A DNA stretch of 64,000 bases, taken from Moniliophthora roreri. Taxonomy: Eukaryota > Basidiomycota > Agaricomycetes > Agaricales > Marasmiaceae. Position numbers and translations under genes: made by a program. Shown here piece after piece: positions 44,884 to 56,896 of this stretch. Position 1 is the stretch's first letter; each line of letters opens with the position of its first letter. Location of the stretch: positions 186,001 through 250,000 of the forward strand of contig LATX02000224.1 in NCBI GenBank assembly GCA_001466705.2, read 5' to 3'. Below the pieces are notes generated by a model that was given only the letters and a program-made list of their open reading frames with translations, did not search any database and was not told where the DNA came from.

Positions 44884-46867
44884 CGAGAACCCAATTATGG
44901 AGGACGAAGAAGGGTGGATGGATGAACGAGCGGAAGAAAGAAAAGTGGGAATGACAGGAAAGGGAGTGGCGTAAAAAAAAAAAGTCAGAGGACATATATA
45001 TGAGAAGACGGAACAGGACACTTACACCACCGACCGAAGGCAAACTCATTACTCCAAAAACAAACCTCGAGGCGCCCGTTCCATATTCGGTTCCCTCTCT
45101 GCCTATTCCAGATAATTTAGATCCAGATTATATCTTAGCAGAAATGAAAAAATAAACTCTTTTTTTTTTTTTCTTTTTTTTTTCATGGGGGGTGGATCGG
45201 GCGGAGGCGGTCGTCGTTGCCTGCTGAGGTGGCAAAGCGCGAGGTCACATATTGTCACAGAAAAAAAAAGAATCTTGATCGATTTCCCACGTTGTCCCTT
45301 GGTTCCTAAGCTTCCCAAGCTATCATCATGCAAACGTTTATGCAATTCTTTCCTCCTGTCCGACTGTCTTTCCTTTTGATTCAACCGGCTTTACATCTGT
45401 CTTGTTGTGCATTGCTGCCTGTCAACCTCGACTAACTACCCTCGCTTCGTCTATTTCCGTTCTTTGACTTGCGTCGTCGTCGTGTCATCAAATAAGCTCT
45501 ACCCCTCGTATTTTTTATTCACCGGCTTCAAGGGTCGTGAAAGTAACCTTTTTTTTTTATTCTCTTCATTCCTTTTTACTTGCTTGATTGCCGCTCTTTG
45601 CTTCCCCCGCCACTGGTCTGTAAACTCTGAATTTCGACAGCCACCGGGTTTCTGTTCAATCTTACACTCACACACTTCCCTGCGCATTAATACCGATAGC
45701 CCATTCCTCTTATAACCTTCCAAACGGGAATGTATCGCCTTGGTACCCGGCATGCTGCAGGTAAGCAAGTCAGCTCTCTTCAAATAAAAACACACACACA
45801 CTCAAACGAGGTACTAGCGCTTGCGTCAGCAAGTATGTACCAAGGCCACCGGAGGGAGGTGTTATGTCGCCTTTTTCATCTCCGTCTTTGTTCCTCCTGA
45901 ATCTGTCATGAGAACGAGCTCATGCTCATGTCACCCCCCCTCCCGGGATCACCATATGTTTTTCATGTTTTCATCTTTCCATTCGTTATGTCAGGCCCTC
46001 AATTAACGAACCCAACCAGGGCCCTGGGTATGTATTGCTGTCACCCTCTCATGTGGGAGAGATCACAACCAAAGTCTCCTAAACTTCAAAAAAAAAAAAA
46101 AAAAAAAAAAAATCAAGTTTCCATCAATGTCGCCAACATATTCAGTTGTTCAATGTAATTATCCTTTCCTCTTTTGTTCATTGTTTTTCTCATTCGCCGT
46201 CATCCTTATGTACGATGCGCTTTGTCATATCATGCGATGAGTACGGGGCAGTCGTTTGTTCCCGTTCCCGTTTCCCACTCTCTGGCTAATGATCCCACGA
46301 CATACGCAACTACACTTGTTCCGTGTGGCGCCGCGCCGCACGCAGCTTCTTCATTATCATATATGTATTCTCGCGCAAAAAAAAAAAAAAAAAAGAAAAA
46401 GAATTGTATATGGACCACATGGGAACGACTTATTTCCACTCCAATTCCTCGACATCATCACATAGTAGTAAGTAACGACAGATCCGTGTCCCCAAGTCAT
46501 ATGGAACGGAACATACCTAATCTGTCTCCTGGGTTCTTTCCTTCTCCCTTGTGGATACCTTGGTCGTCGCCACAAAAGCTTGCTATGTGGGTGTTATATT
46601 CTGACACCAAGTATTCTCTCTCTCTCTCTCTTTCATTAACCGCCACTCACGCTTACGCACCCAGCAGAATTAACTCTAGCTCAGCACTAAGCACCAAGGG
46701 CCTAGCACCCTACCCATGTTAATTTGTTATGACGCAGTGCGATGACCACGGGGTATCTAACAAGTAAACAGTAACCGACGTTGCGTATGGATCTCCATTC
46801 CAAGGGTATCTATCAATTTTGAATTTTCTTGGTTTGGTTTGGGTTTTTCCTGACAATTGCATGCCAT

Positions 46868-46908
<41 letters not shown>

Positions 46909-49900
46909 AGACCTCGGCGGAAAACAAGAAAAAAAAAAAAAGACGGGATCATCCCTCTCGGCGAGTGGGATAGTATGATAGTTCGGAGATGAACCCCATG
47001 CATACAGGAGGTTAACCATTCTGCTTACACTTTTTTGCTATGCTACATTGACTAGGGCGCAGGTAAAACACCGCCAGCCAGCGTTGAAAACCCAGCACAC
47101 AATGGCCAAACGAACGACATGACCGTGATCTTTTTTTTTTTTTTTCTTTTCGACACAGCCCCCCCTCCATTGAAGGAATTCAATTATATTTCATTTCATT
47201 TAAAGCAAACGCTAAATTCTATTATAAAAACACGTTGCGATGGAACCTTAACTACACACACACACACACGATGACTTTGCTCAGGCTGAAACCGGTAGAA
47301 GAAGAAGATAAATTCCCGCAGCTTTATATATATATATATAGGGGTTATAGAGTGGCCCGCATGGTTTTTGAATAGGAAAAAAAAAAAGAGCACTGGTACT
47401 AAACAGAGCGCAGGCTCCCTCGAGTCATCACCCACGCCTCAGCACCATCTCACAGCTAGATCTTCGCTACCGGTGACGACTGACCCTTGTCTTTCCCCCT
47501 CGTGCTATGACGAGAGTCGGAACATGGGCTTTCGGAATCCGGTTACAACTCCCCCCCCCCCAAATAATAATAATAATAATAAAAAAAGAGAGTTTAGTTT
47601 ACAGCAATGACTCGAACGCTAGCCAGTGGCAGTGGCGCATCACGACGATCGTTTCTGTTTTCTATTCGACAGCCCCCTCACTTGACGGTGATATACATGT
47701 ATGTATATATCCCATCACGTCAGATCAAAAAATCTCGCCTCGCCTCTTACCGCTCGCCGTCCATACTTTCTTTTCTTTTTTTTTTTTTTTTTTTAACCTC
47801 TTCACTAGTCAACCGCCAACGCCACTCGTGACGGGTCCCAAAAACGTATTGGTGTTTGGGGTTAGTTCCGAGGAAGAAGGGTGAAGGAGTAATAATACTA
47901 ATATGGAAGGTGTGGGATAAAACCTTAAATGATATTCTTTTTTTTTTTTTTTTGAACCCCCCCTTGGCTCGAAGAAAAAGTTGTCGTCCCTCGGAATTCT
48001 TATTGGCACTTGGGCGTTTTTTTTTTTTTTTTTTTTTTCCTTCTCTCTTTTCACCTCACCGGTCTTCTCTAGTCAATTTGGTGTGTGTGTGTGTGTGTTA
48101 TCAATAATCAATAATCACTAATCACTAATCACGGGCGGGTCTGTTATTCTACTCCCTCGAGCCCTGCAAGGGTCGCACTTCATTAAAGACGCCGGATTCA
48201 AAAAAAGACCCGACCCGGGATCTTATAATCATACAGGCCGTCGTCCTTCCTTCCTTCCTTCCTCCCTCCTAAATTCACGCATCAAGCGCGGGATGTGGAG
48301 TCGGACGGGTCAAAAAAAAAAAAAAAAAAACTCGCTTCGAATGTTTGGAGCAACGGAACTCGTTCTGGATAATACAGTAACCCTTCATCAAGAAGGAAAA
48401 AAAAAGGGGTTGGGGGGGGGGGGGGGGGGGGGGGGGGGGAACTTCTACCCTAATATCGCAGTCATTACGCTTCCCTTAGTTTTCTCTCCGATGGTCAGAG
48501 AGGTTTTTTTTTTTTCCTCTGATGATTTCTTCTTTTATGTGGCGCGTGTCTGAGACAACGAGACTCTCTCCTCTCTCTCAAGGTCGGCGTTTGAGTTGCC
48601 CATCGCCCCCCCCCCATCGAAGCCCCCCACACCACATGATCTGTCTTCCTAAATTCTCGCATCGTTTTTTTTTTGATCATCGCCCATTGCCTTGCTGGGG
48701 GGAATTCGTCCGCTCCATTCACCTCCGGTTTGGTTGATTGAGAGAAACAAGAAAAGAACGCGGAACGCGGGACGCTTCCATATTGTTTGATAGAAGACAG
48801 GTGTCAAAGCTTATAATTCGTGTTGGTCCGAGTTGACACTTGTGCGCGCGCGCGGGGGGGGGGGGTTAGAATTTTGTCCTCGGGATTATGGACGGGGGGG
48901 CAGTAGAATAACAAAAAAGGATTTAAGAAAGTTGCCTGTATCTTTTGCAAAGTTTGATACCTTTTTTTTTTTTTTCCTTCAATGAAATGAAGTGAATTAA
49001 TAACCTACTTACCACCCAGATTCATCGATATCCGAATATATCAGCAAAGGAGGAATGAGGGCACCCTACAGTATTCGATTTGATGCCGTGGTAAGTATGC
49101 ATCTGACCCGCCCCGCACTCACAACTTCCAAGTCTTTGGATTCCAAAACGTTGTTGTTGTTTTTTTTTTTTTTTCTTTCTTTTTTTTGGGATTTCCCAAA
49201 CCTAAATTGGTGAGCGCGAATTTACAGATGTTTAGAGTGTTTAGAAGCCAAATGATAAAGCGGATGATTCATTAAGGAAAAATGTCTTTTTTACACGTAC
49301 AAATGAAAATTCTAGACCGGCAGCCTTCCCCCTCGCCTCGCTGGGTGGTGCCTGGGGTTTTTATAGTAACCACATTTGCCATTGGGGTATTTTCTGATTG
49401 AGAAAGGAATCGACTGTTGATGAAAGAAAGAAAAAGGAGAGAGCACCTCATGATCACATGTGGAAATTATGCTTTGACATCAAGGAACGAACGAACAAGA
49501 TAACCTCTCCTCGCGTACCTTTCTTTTTCTTTTTCTTCTTTTTCCCTATTCGTGTCCCCCTCATAATTAAATCTTATGATCCGTTATCGTTTTTCTTTCT
49601 TCTTAACCAAACTTGTTTGGCAGCGTGTTGATCGAGCCCCGAGGACAAAGAAGCCCATTTTATTGAACGTGAGCCGAGATAAGTAGCTTGTGATATCTTT
49701 GGAAGGAAGAACCTGTAGCGGGGAAACGGGGAAAAGAAATGATAAGAGGAAGCAAACCTAGTCCCCTAGTCCAACCCCGATCTGGAGGGAATCAACATAT
49801 GGTTCCAACTCCTAAAATTTGCCAGACGTCTCCTCGGATGGTAGAAAGAGAGGAGATTAAAAAAAAAAAGAAAAGGTGACTGGACCACGCGGACACGTAC

Positions 49901-51480
49901 TACTTTTCTTTGGAGCGTCTTTCGAGTTTCTGATGACACGGGAAGCGCGGATACATGTCATGTTGGGTCCCTGAATGGAGATGGAGGGGAGGGAGGGGGT
50001 TGTCTATGGGAGATGGATATTCCGAATCGAGATTGCACTTCAACCAATGTCGATGATCAGGTTTCTTCTGGTGGATTGCACGTTGAAATTTGCACATGGG
50101 GCAGGAGATGTGGCGGGAACGTTCTTGAAGGCTTTTACTACTAGTAGTATAGTATAGTATATACTATTATTACCTGTCAGCCAACCACGCCCGACACCTA
50201 CGATCCACACATATAGAATAATTAATGGGTTTAGCATCTGCCTAAGACGAAATACGCACTATATATTCATTTGATTGGTCGGCGGAAGGTTAAATGTAGG
50301 TGATGTGTGAGTGAGGAAGACTCGGCGACTGATCGAGCTTGAGGATCCACTCGAACCATTTCCTGAAAATAATGAAAAACTCGAGTCATCAAAGTGGGCT
50401 AAGCCTGTGAGCGAGAAATTGAAGTAATATTCCTTGCGGCGAGGATATTAGTATACACACCCCATATTAATGTCATTTGAATACCACTTGTTGTATATAT
50501 CTATTAGAGACATACACGCACCTTTTGGCTTTTAAAAACGTGAGGGAGTAATAGTTGGGAAACCAAGTTCATGCATGGAAAGAAGGTTTGGTGCTGCACG
50601 AGCGCCCTGTCGGTAATCTCCATGCGGTTTGGCCTCACCTGAATTGCTCTTGCGGCCTTCAAGGTCACCTTTAGTACTATACTCGCTGCCGGCGTGTAAT
50701 TCGTATATGGACGGAAAGAGAGAGAGGCGTACCTGTTCTCCGTCACGATCCCCCAACAGACGCTACCACCACTCCCATCGCACGAACCCGTTGCCCATAT
50801 CCATCTTCATTGAATGATTGAATCCGTTTCCGGTGACGGGATATAGTGTGCGTTAGTTTATCGGCTTTGAATATCGGATATCTTGAGGGATAGAGATGAA
50901 GAGATGTCGACTGAGTGATGTTGTGTCGCCAATAAATGGAGCTTGAATACACCATAAAAGTGTGAACGAGGAGAGATTTCAGCTTATTCTCTTCGCCTGG
51001 TTAACCACGATAAACCTAATCCAAAGGAGCACAATTATAAAGACTCGCCTATTTGTTCGAGTGCCTATGATTATCTGGAATGTGGTTTTGTTGACGTCTT
51101 TGAAGCGCAAAGGAAGAGGGTTGGACGTTGGACAATGGCGGGTCATCGTCGTCGTCGTCGTCATTGTTGGTCAAGGTCCGTCTAAGCGCGCATCAAGCGC
51201 TGCAGTCTAGACCCAGGCCTGGAGTGGTCTATTTACATAATTTTTTTTTTCTTCCTTGGCCAAAACCGCAACCTCGATTCCCCGTGCAATAAAGCCAGTC
51301 ATGAACTTGACGTAGAGGCTTGTCGGAAAATATCGTTGACTTTGTCTGGAGAGCATGGAGAGAAGACACTGGGGTGAGGTCTAGTTAGTGAGTGTTCAAA
51401 TTTTTTTGTCTATTTTTTTTTTTATCTGAACCGTCCGTTGTCAGTCAACCTACATCTAGAATATTGGCGCTATTCTGATA
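44884..51480. other. Homopolymer- and microsatellite-rich gene desert
   Basis: About 6.5 kb upstream of the finger-protein gene holds no credible gene. It is dense in A/T runs (for example 46088-46112, 47770-47794, 48018-48038), a 28-nt G run (48412-48439), alternating GC next to G (about 48844-48866), (CA)n(GA)n near 46869-46908, CT tracts near 46617-46635 and TA tracts near 47326-47340. Frames through it translate as Phe, Lys or Gly runs. Short ATG pieces followed by GTAAG (45730, 49056) could be non-coding leader exons, but this is speculation. Confidence 0.45.
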
Positions 51481-52274
51481 ATCTCTCTTGCAAGTGCCAT
51501 ACTACTTGATCACATTAGAAGCTTCCAGTTGGGGACATGAGTGCCAAGGCCAAGAACGCAGCATTGGATTATCGTTTCTCATATGCCCAAGCCTCACAGT
51601 CACTTCAGTCAACAAAAAGCGCCTGTTTGGGCTGCGTTGTATGGCGGATGCTCTACGGTGCCCGAGACGATATTCAGGGGAAACAGTGTCTTATGTATGT
51701 CCTCGCTGCCTCACTCTCATGTTCTCTTCTCTCACTGCCTTCTATCCAGGAACATCCATGGATAACTACGAGTCGACCACCGCAAACCGTTCTTCACCTG
51801 TCATCTATAACCCGCTTCGTTCCCTCGACCTTTCAATATCGCCCGGCTACTCTACTACCACATCCACCCGCGCTCTTTCCAACTTGGTGACGTTGTCACC
51901 TTGCTCTATGATCTGGCGACAGCAGTTCTCTCCTCCTGGCCGCGGTGGTCTTTTGGATAAGTGGAACGGGTAGAATGATGTGGTATACCTGTCTACAGTC
52001 CGATATCTCTGTGCGTGAAGATCGAGTGGGAGGCGCGTTGTGAAGGCGACTGGAGATAAATCGACGCTCTGGTCACAGAAGTGCTGTCTCCTTGGTTGAG
52101 AATTGCGTCAGGTTACATGTATCATCGGGACCTTGGTTATTATCTCTGGTATCTAGTGATACTTGGGCAACTACAGGAGGTTCTTTAAGAACTCTGTTTA
52201 CCCTTGAGGCAGGGATCGAGCTTTCAGCCGCTGGTGGTCTCCACTGTAGCATCTTGGTGTACGTCACTATTATA
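51481..52274. other. Unrecognised frames upstream of the tRNA
   Basis: Two overlapping plus-strand frames (161 and 117 codons) run through 51488-51973. Neither shows a recognised domain and each would need the other to be non-coding. They may be a gene relic. I do not call a CDS. Confidence 0.3.
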
Positions 52275-52373
52275 TGCCCCATGGCTGAGTTGGTTACAGC
52301 GTCCGACTGTTATGTGCTGCGTCAATGGAGACCTAACATCGGAAGGTCGTGAGTTCGAGCCTCACTGGGGCAG
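52275..52373 (+). tRNA. tRNA-Asn (GTT) with a 25-nt intron
   Basis: The sequence folds as a full cloverleaf. The acceptor stem is TGCCCCA with TGGGGCA, discriminator G at 52373. The D stem is GCTG/CAGC with loop AGTTGGTTA. The anticodon stem TCCGA/TCGGA encloses loop CTGTTAA once the intron 52313-52337 is removed, so the anticodon is GTT (52309-52311). The T arm is GTGAG-TTCGAGC-CTCAC. The intron sits in the normal place, one base 3' of the anticodon. The body closely resembles fungal tRNA-Asn. Confidence 0.93.
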
Positions 52374-52393
52374 TGAATTGGATGTTCCCCCCA

Positions 52394-52398
52394 TTTTT
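52394..52398 (+). terminator. RNA polymerase III terminator (T5) of the tRNA
   Basis: The first run of five T lies about 20 bases after the tRNA 3' end, in the position expected for a Pol III stop. Confidence 0.6.
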
Positions 52399-55300
52399 GC
52401 TCTCATTTTTCCTTTGTTCGGAACCTCTTTGTAAAGTACATCCCCAATATAACCTCAAGCTTGGTGAACTCCCATCAGAATCAGACCTGAAGATTCCTTC
52501 TATGTGCCTGGTCACGTGAAAAAAACTTATCTCCGAAAATTATGTGGAGTATATCCTATTCTTTTCCTTTATTCTCTAGGTGTATCTGTGGCCCCAGCGT
52601 ATTTCGTACGTTTTGCGAGCAGGTACGTTTTCTATCACTCGAATTGCAGACACGTACACAAGCTTTTCTCTTTCCCAGGTCTTCACTTGACATAGAATGA
52701 TGGGTTCGAGAAACCTTCATTCCGAGGAGCTGTTCAAGTATACAAGTCGTGCTGAGTAGTTTTGGTCTGGGTATCCGCTGTTCTGTACGTCTTGAAATAT
52801 CTTGTTGATGTTCTATTGGGCTGAAATGCCATTAGCGAGCAGGGATGCATGGATAACAAGACATGAATTTTGTCATGCCCGGAAGACAGTTTGAAGCCAA
52901 AGATCGGGCTTGTCGACCCCGTAATAGACCCTTCGTCACTCTCCCTTAAAGGATCACACACCTCTCTGTACAAGCGGTCACCGGTGGAAGAGTCAGGCTC
53001 AAGTCTTGTGTGCAACTGTGGCTGCTGGAAGAAGGCCAACGTCGAAAGTCAGAAGATGATACTGGTCTACTAGTTTCCGATGATGAACGACGGGAAAGAT
53101 GGGATTTGGCGACGCGATCATGTACGTGTCTTACTCTTTTCACCTTGTCGTTTACCTGACTTTGGTTCATTGATAGCGTCACGTACCATTCTAAATATAC
53201 ATGTCCTTTTCTCCATACAATAGGGCGTTGTTTGCTGGCACTGGCCACCTCAAATTTCATAGGTTTTCAACCATGGCTGCTAGTGTCGGCGGCTCAACCT
53301 GTGATGACGACGGGCTTCAAGGGTGCTTCTCCAGCTGTATCAATACGAATGGGTTCGGGGTCGCTCTATGGAACCTTCAAAAGGGTTTCGCAGCGGTGAA
53401 GTCGGATCCCCCGCAACTCCATCCTTCTCCAAGCATCTTGCGTTCGACTGGGCCATCGCATCTTGTCCTACCGCCGTTTAACTTCCTATCACCCACCCGA
53501 ATGTCGAATGAAGCGCCATAGCAACAGACTGGACACCTCTCCCAGTTCCTTTTTCATCTGGAACTAGTCTGTAAGATGGGATATACGGGATTTGGACTGC
53601 GAGATCTGGGTTTTCTAGGAGAAAGATAGAATGCAGCAACGGATATTATGTAGGTGTCGTATTCCCCCTCCGCCTTCTGTATCGTGTTCGTTCTCATCGA
53701 ATGTTCAATAGACTCGCCTTGAGCCGCAACTCGTGTAGATCCTCGAGACTATGAAGAAGAGTCCGTTGCGTATATCAGTGGCCACCAGCTTCTAACGCCT
53801 CGAGACCTCGATCCTGCGGGCTTCCTGGTTGACACCTAGTGTAAAGATTTTCGCGTCTTCAGCAGATGAGAGATAAACCTTCGTCTCGATGGGTAAGTTG
53901 AGCAGCTTGTTGCTTCTCTTAAAGTGTTTAAAATCGTAAAAGTTGAGATACGCAGTGGCTCGGGATGTTACTCTCTGACACTATGGCGTTCAATCCCAGC
54001 CAGCTCGTTAATCTCTCGATGACCGTAGTACCGACTTTCCACAGGATCATGTCACGGTTCGTTGGATGCAAGGTCTTACTCTTCCATATCAGGTTGGGTG
54101 GACTAGCGGCGGTCATTACTGTGCCTCGGGCCTTTCCAGCAGGAGGAAGGTACGTTGTTCGAGGCATTTGACGTTGGTCTCGGTCACATCGAAAGACAAA
54201 CGAGGTACGCAGGTTATTGCAGTCGTTTTCCTTCCTAGTGTCTGACAATTCGCATAGTCTATCCTCGAGAACATCTACACGCCTGAATTCGACTCGCTAG
54301 CAAGGCGGCATACCACCAGTAGAAAGAGCTTTTTTAGCTACTCCCGGCTTCCGGTACAACTTCTCGAGGGCCTCTTTTGAGACCTCGCAATCACCTCTCA
54401 GCGTTTCTGGGCTGCTTTTCGCGGGGTGTTTTTGGATACCTAAAAGCAAGGTTGCGTCATATACGGTACCTGCTCCTATCTCTGCTCTACCTTTGTGACG
54501 CTCGGTAACTAACGTCATACCGGGTTCGCAGTTGGCGCCGTTGGAGACATACAACACGAAATAACAAGAGCATGAGGCGTTGATGTGTATGTCATTTACC
54601 ATTAACCCCAAGCAACCATCATCTTACTCGAACCAGTTCTCTGAATTGGCTCAAGCAGTCAAAGCGAGTACTTGAACCCGGTGACTTGGTTTAAACCCGC
54701 GACGCCTTCCTGGGGTTATCTCGATTGCTAGAGCACACCGCCCGGTAGATTGAACGTCTTTCGGGCCAACTCGAAACCTTTGCACTGCTACTAGAGGCTC
54801 GAGGCATGCGCTGGGCCGCTGTTAAGGTAGTCTACCCTTTCTGTCAATCATTTCATCTACTCGTCGGGACGTAGGATCCGGGTTCACTGCCCTAACAGCA
54901 CCTGTCATTGGTCGGGTGCAAACAGCAGCCTCCTACAACCGTTATTGACACTTGACGCTCCTTTAGCGCCAATTCCGAGCGCCTGTCATTGGACTCAGTG
55001 TTGGCGATGCGGAATGATGTACAACGCTTGTTGTCGGACTTTCACCTCATGCCCTCGCTTTCGCTTTCTCGCTCTCTTCATATTGAACTGGTGCGACTCA
55101 TATCTCACAAGGTATGATCCGAATTTTACGGTGCTTTTGTGTCCCTGAGTCGATGTCCAGAAGATAGCTTTTCGAGGTATACATTGCTCGGAGCTCTTGG
55201 TGGAATCAAACCAAGAACAGTGGGGTTCCTCGGGAGCTGTGGGGCAGAACTCGACACTGCAATCCAAGAGGTGTTTATACTTTTTTTGCCTTAGTGTACT

Positions 55301-56896
55301 GAGCTAATAAAGCCTTTTTAGTCATGTAGCTGCGCCATCGTAATGTCTCTCTCTTGCTACATCTCACTTTTTTGGACGGCAGTAAGACCTTTTCTGATCG
55401 TACTATAACGCGGACTCGAGAGGATTGACGAAGGGTACAGTCTCAGGAAGTTGAATTGCATAGGCCGGCAATGGTGAATTACTTTTGCGTTCCACCCGGA
55501 TCCCCGGTGTTGATTTTCCGACGTTTTGCAGCTTCTGTCATAGGATTACCCCGCACGCATGTCAATATCAACATCTAAATGATCTCTCTTTCGAAATACA
55601 GAGCCACCTATTAACTACCGATTATTGAACACGTTATACAGCTACAATGTTGACCTACTCATGGACCTTTTGATCCTCGGGGATAGGGATCAACATACAC
55701 TATTGCCTCCCCCGCTCGATCAGTATATCATCAGGGTTGGTATAATGTTACAGTTGTGTGCGCTGCGTTGCGACGGTTTTGGAGTGGATACTAGAGAAGG
55801 CAACCGTTAGTCGAGTGGACACGGAATTCAAGTATGTTTGTATCTTACTTTGTTTCAATTCTAACTTACATACTATTCACCGCCTATTCAAAGGGTGGCC
55901 TCGAAACAAGGTCTCGCCGGGAGCAGCTGGGTCACTCCATCAGAGTCCTGTCTTTGTTCCTTTACGATGCAGCCTGTAATTTTGAGGTGGCTCGGACGTT
56001 TCGTCTGCTGGAAACAGGTCGATGTAGCACGCTAGTCGTCGCCGAGATGCTTTTGAGCCCTTTTCTATATCCCAGAATTGGGAATTACCCTCGAGGGTTT
56101 CTGAAAAGGTGCATTTCCAGATTTGGTTAGATGTTGCGTTGGATATGTTGTTGTTGTAGGGACGCTGTCGTTGTCACACGATCTCAATATCCACCTCATT
56201 TCCGTTCATGATTCTTCAGCGTTCCATCGAGTAACTGAATGCTAGGTGCCTCTGCAGGTGTTCTGCAGCCCCCTGGCCTACAATTCATCAAGGATTTTCG
56301 AACATGCTTAGAATGCCTCGCCCCACAGTACCACCGTTGGTCATTGTTGAATCCTATGTTGGCAATGGTTGCGTTCTTGCGTCTAGAGCCGCTTCCTGAT
56401 CCGCTCTTCCGACGCGTCTGACAGCTATGATAGCCTTTCTCCTGCCCAAACACCCCGAATACGCCCCGAACACGACATGAAGCCTATAGGCACTCAGTGC
56501 ATGCGCGTTTGCTACCCTAAACGGTGCAATGCACTAAACAATTCGCCAACACAACTCAGACGTATTTGAGACGTATGCGCCTCCCCTCAAGCGATGGCAA
56601 TACAGGACGTGACGCGTGACCTTTCATCCTGGATATCTCGAATCCTACTAGTGTCTTTCATTCGTACCTTATCTTTCTTTCGCGGAGACCAAGTGGCTTC
56701 ATGTATAACATTCCACCTATGATTTGGCGTTGAATAGCAAAGGCCGCGGATTCATTGCTCAACATCACACAAACTCCGATCATTCCTGTCGTCGTGGGAG
56801 CTTGGACATCCAAAAAAGGCTAGTGCCCCGCCTCTTTCCCTATCAATCATGACCATTTATGAAGGCTGGTTCTTTTTTCAGACGACAACCACCATC
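52399..56896. other. Gene-poor region with decayed frames
   Basis: Short frames near 53201-53521, 53928-54248 and 54297-54611 have normal CpG content but no recognisable domains, and none forms a gene with plausible splicing. They could be relics. The final 200 bases are the promoter region of the P450 array. Confidence 0.35.

Noticed and set aside
52333..52515. Minus-strand frame ending in VRLELTTFRC
   Set aside because: It is the antisense of the tRNA-Asn gene; frames of this kind over tRNA genes are a known annotation artefact.
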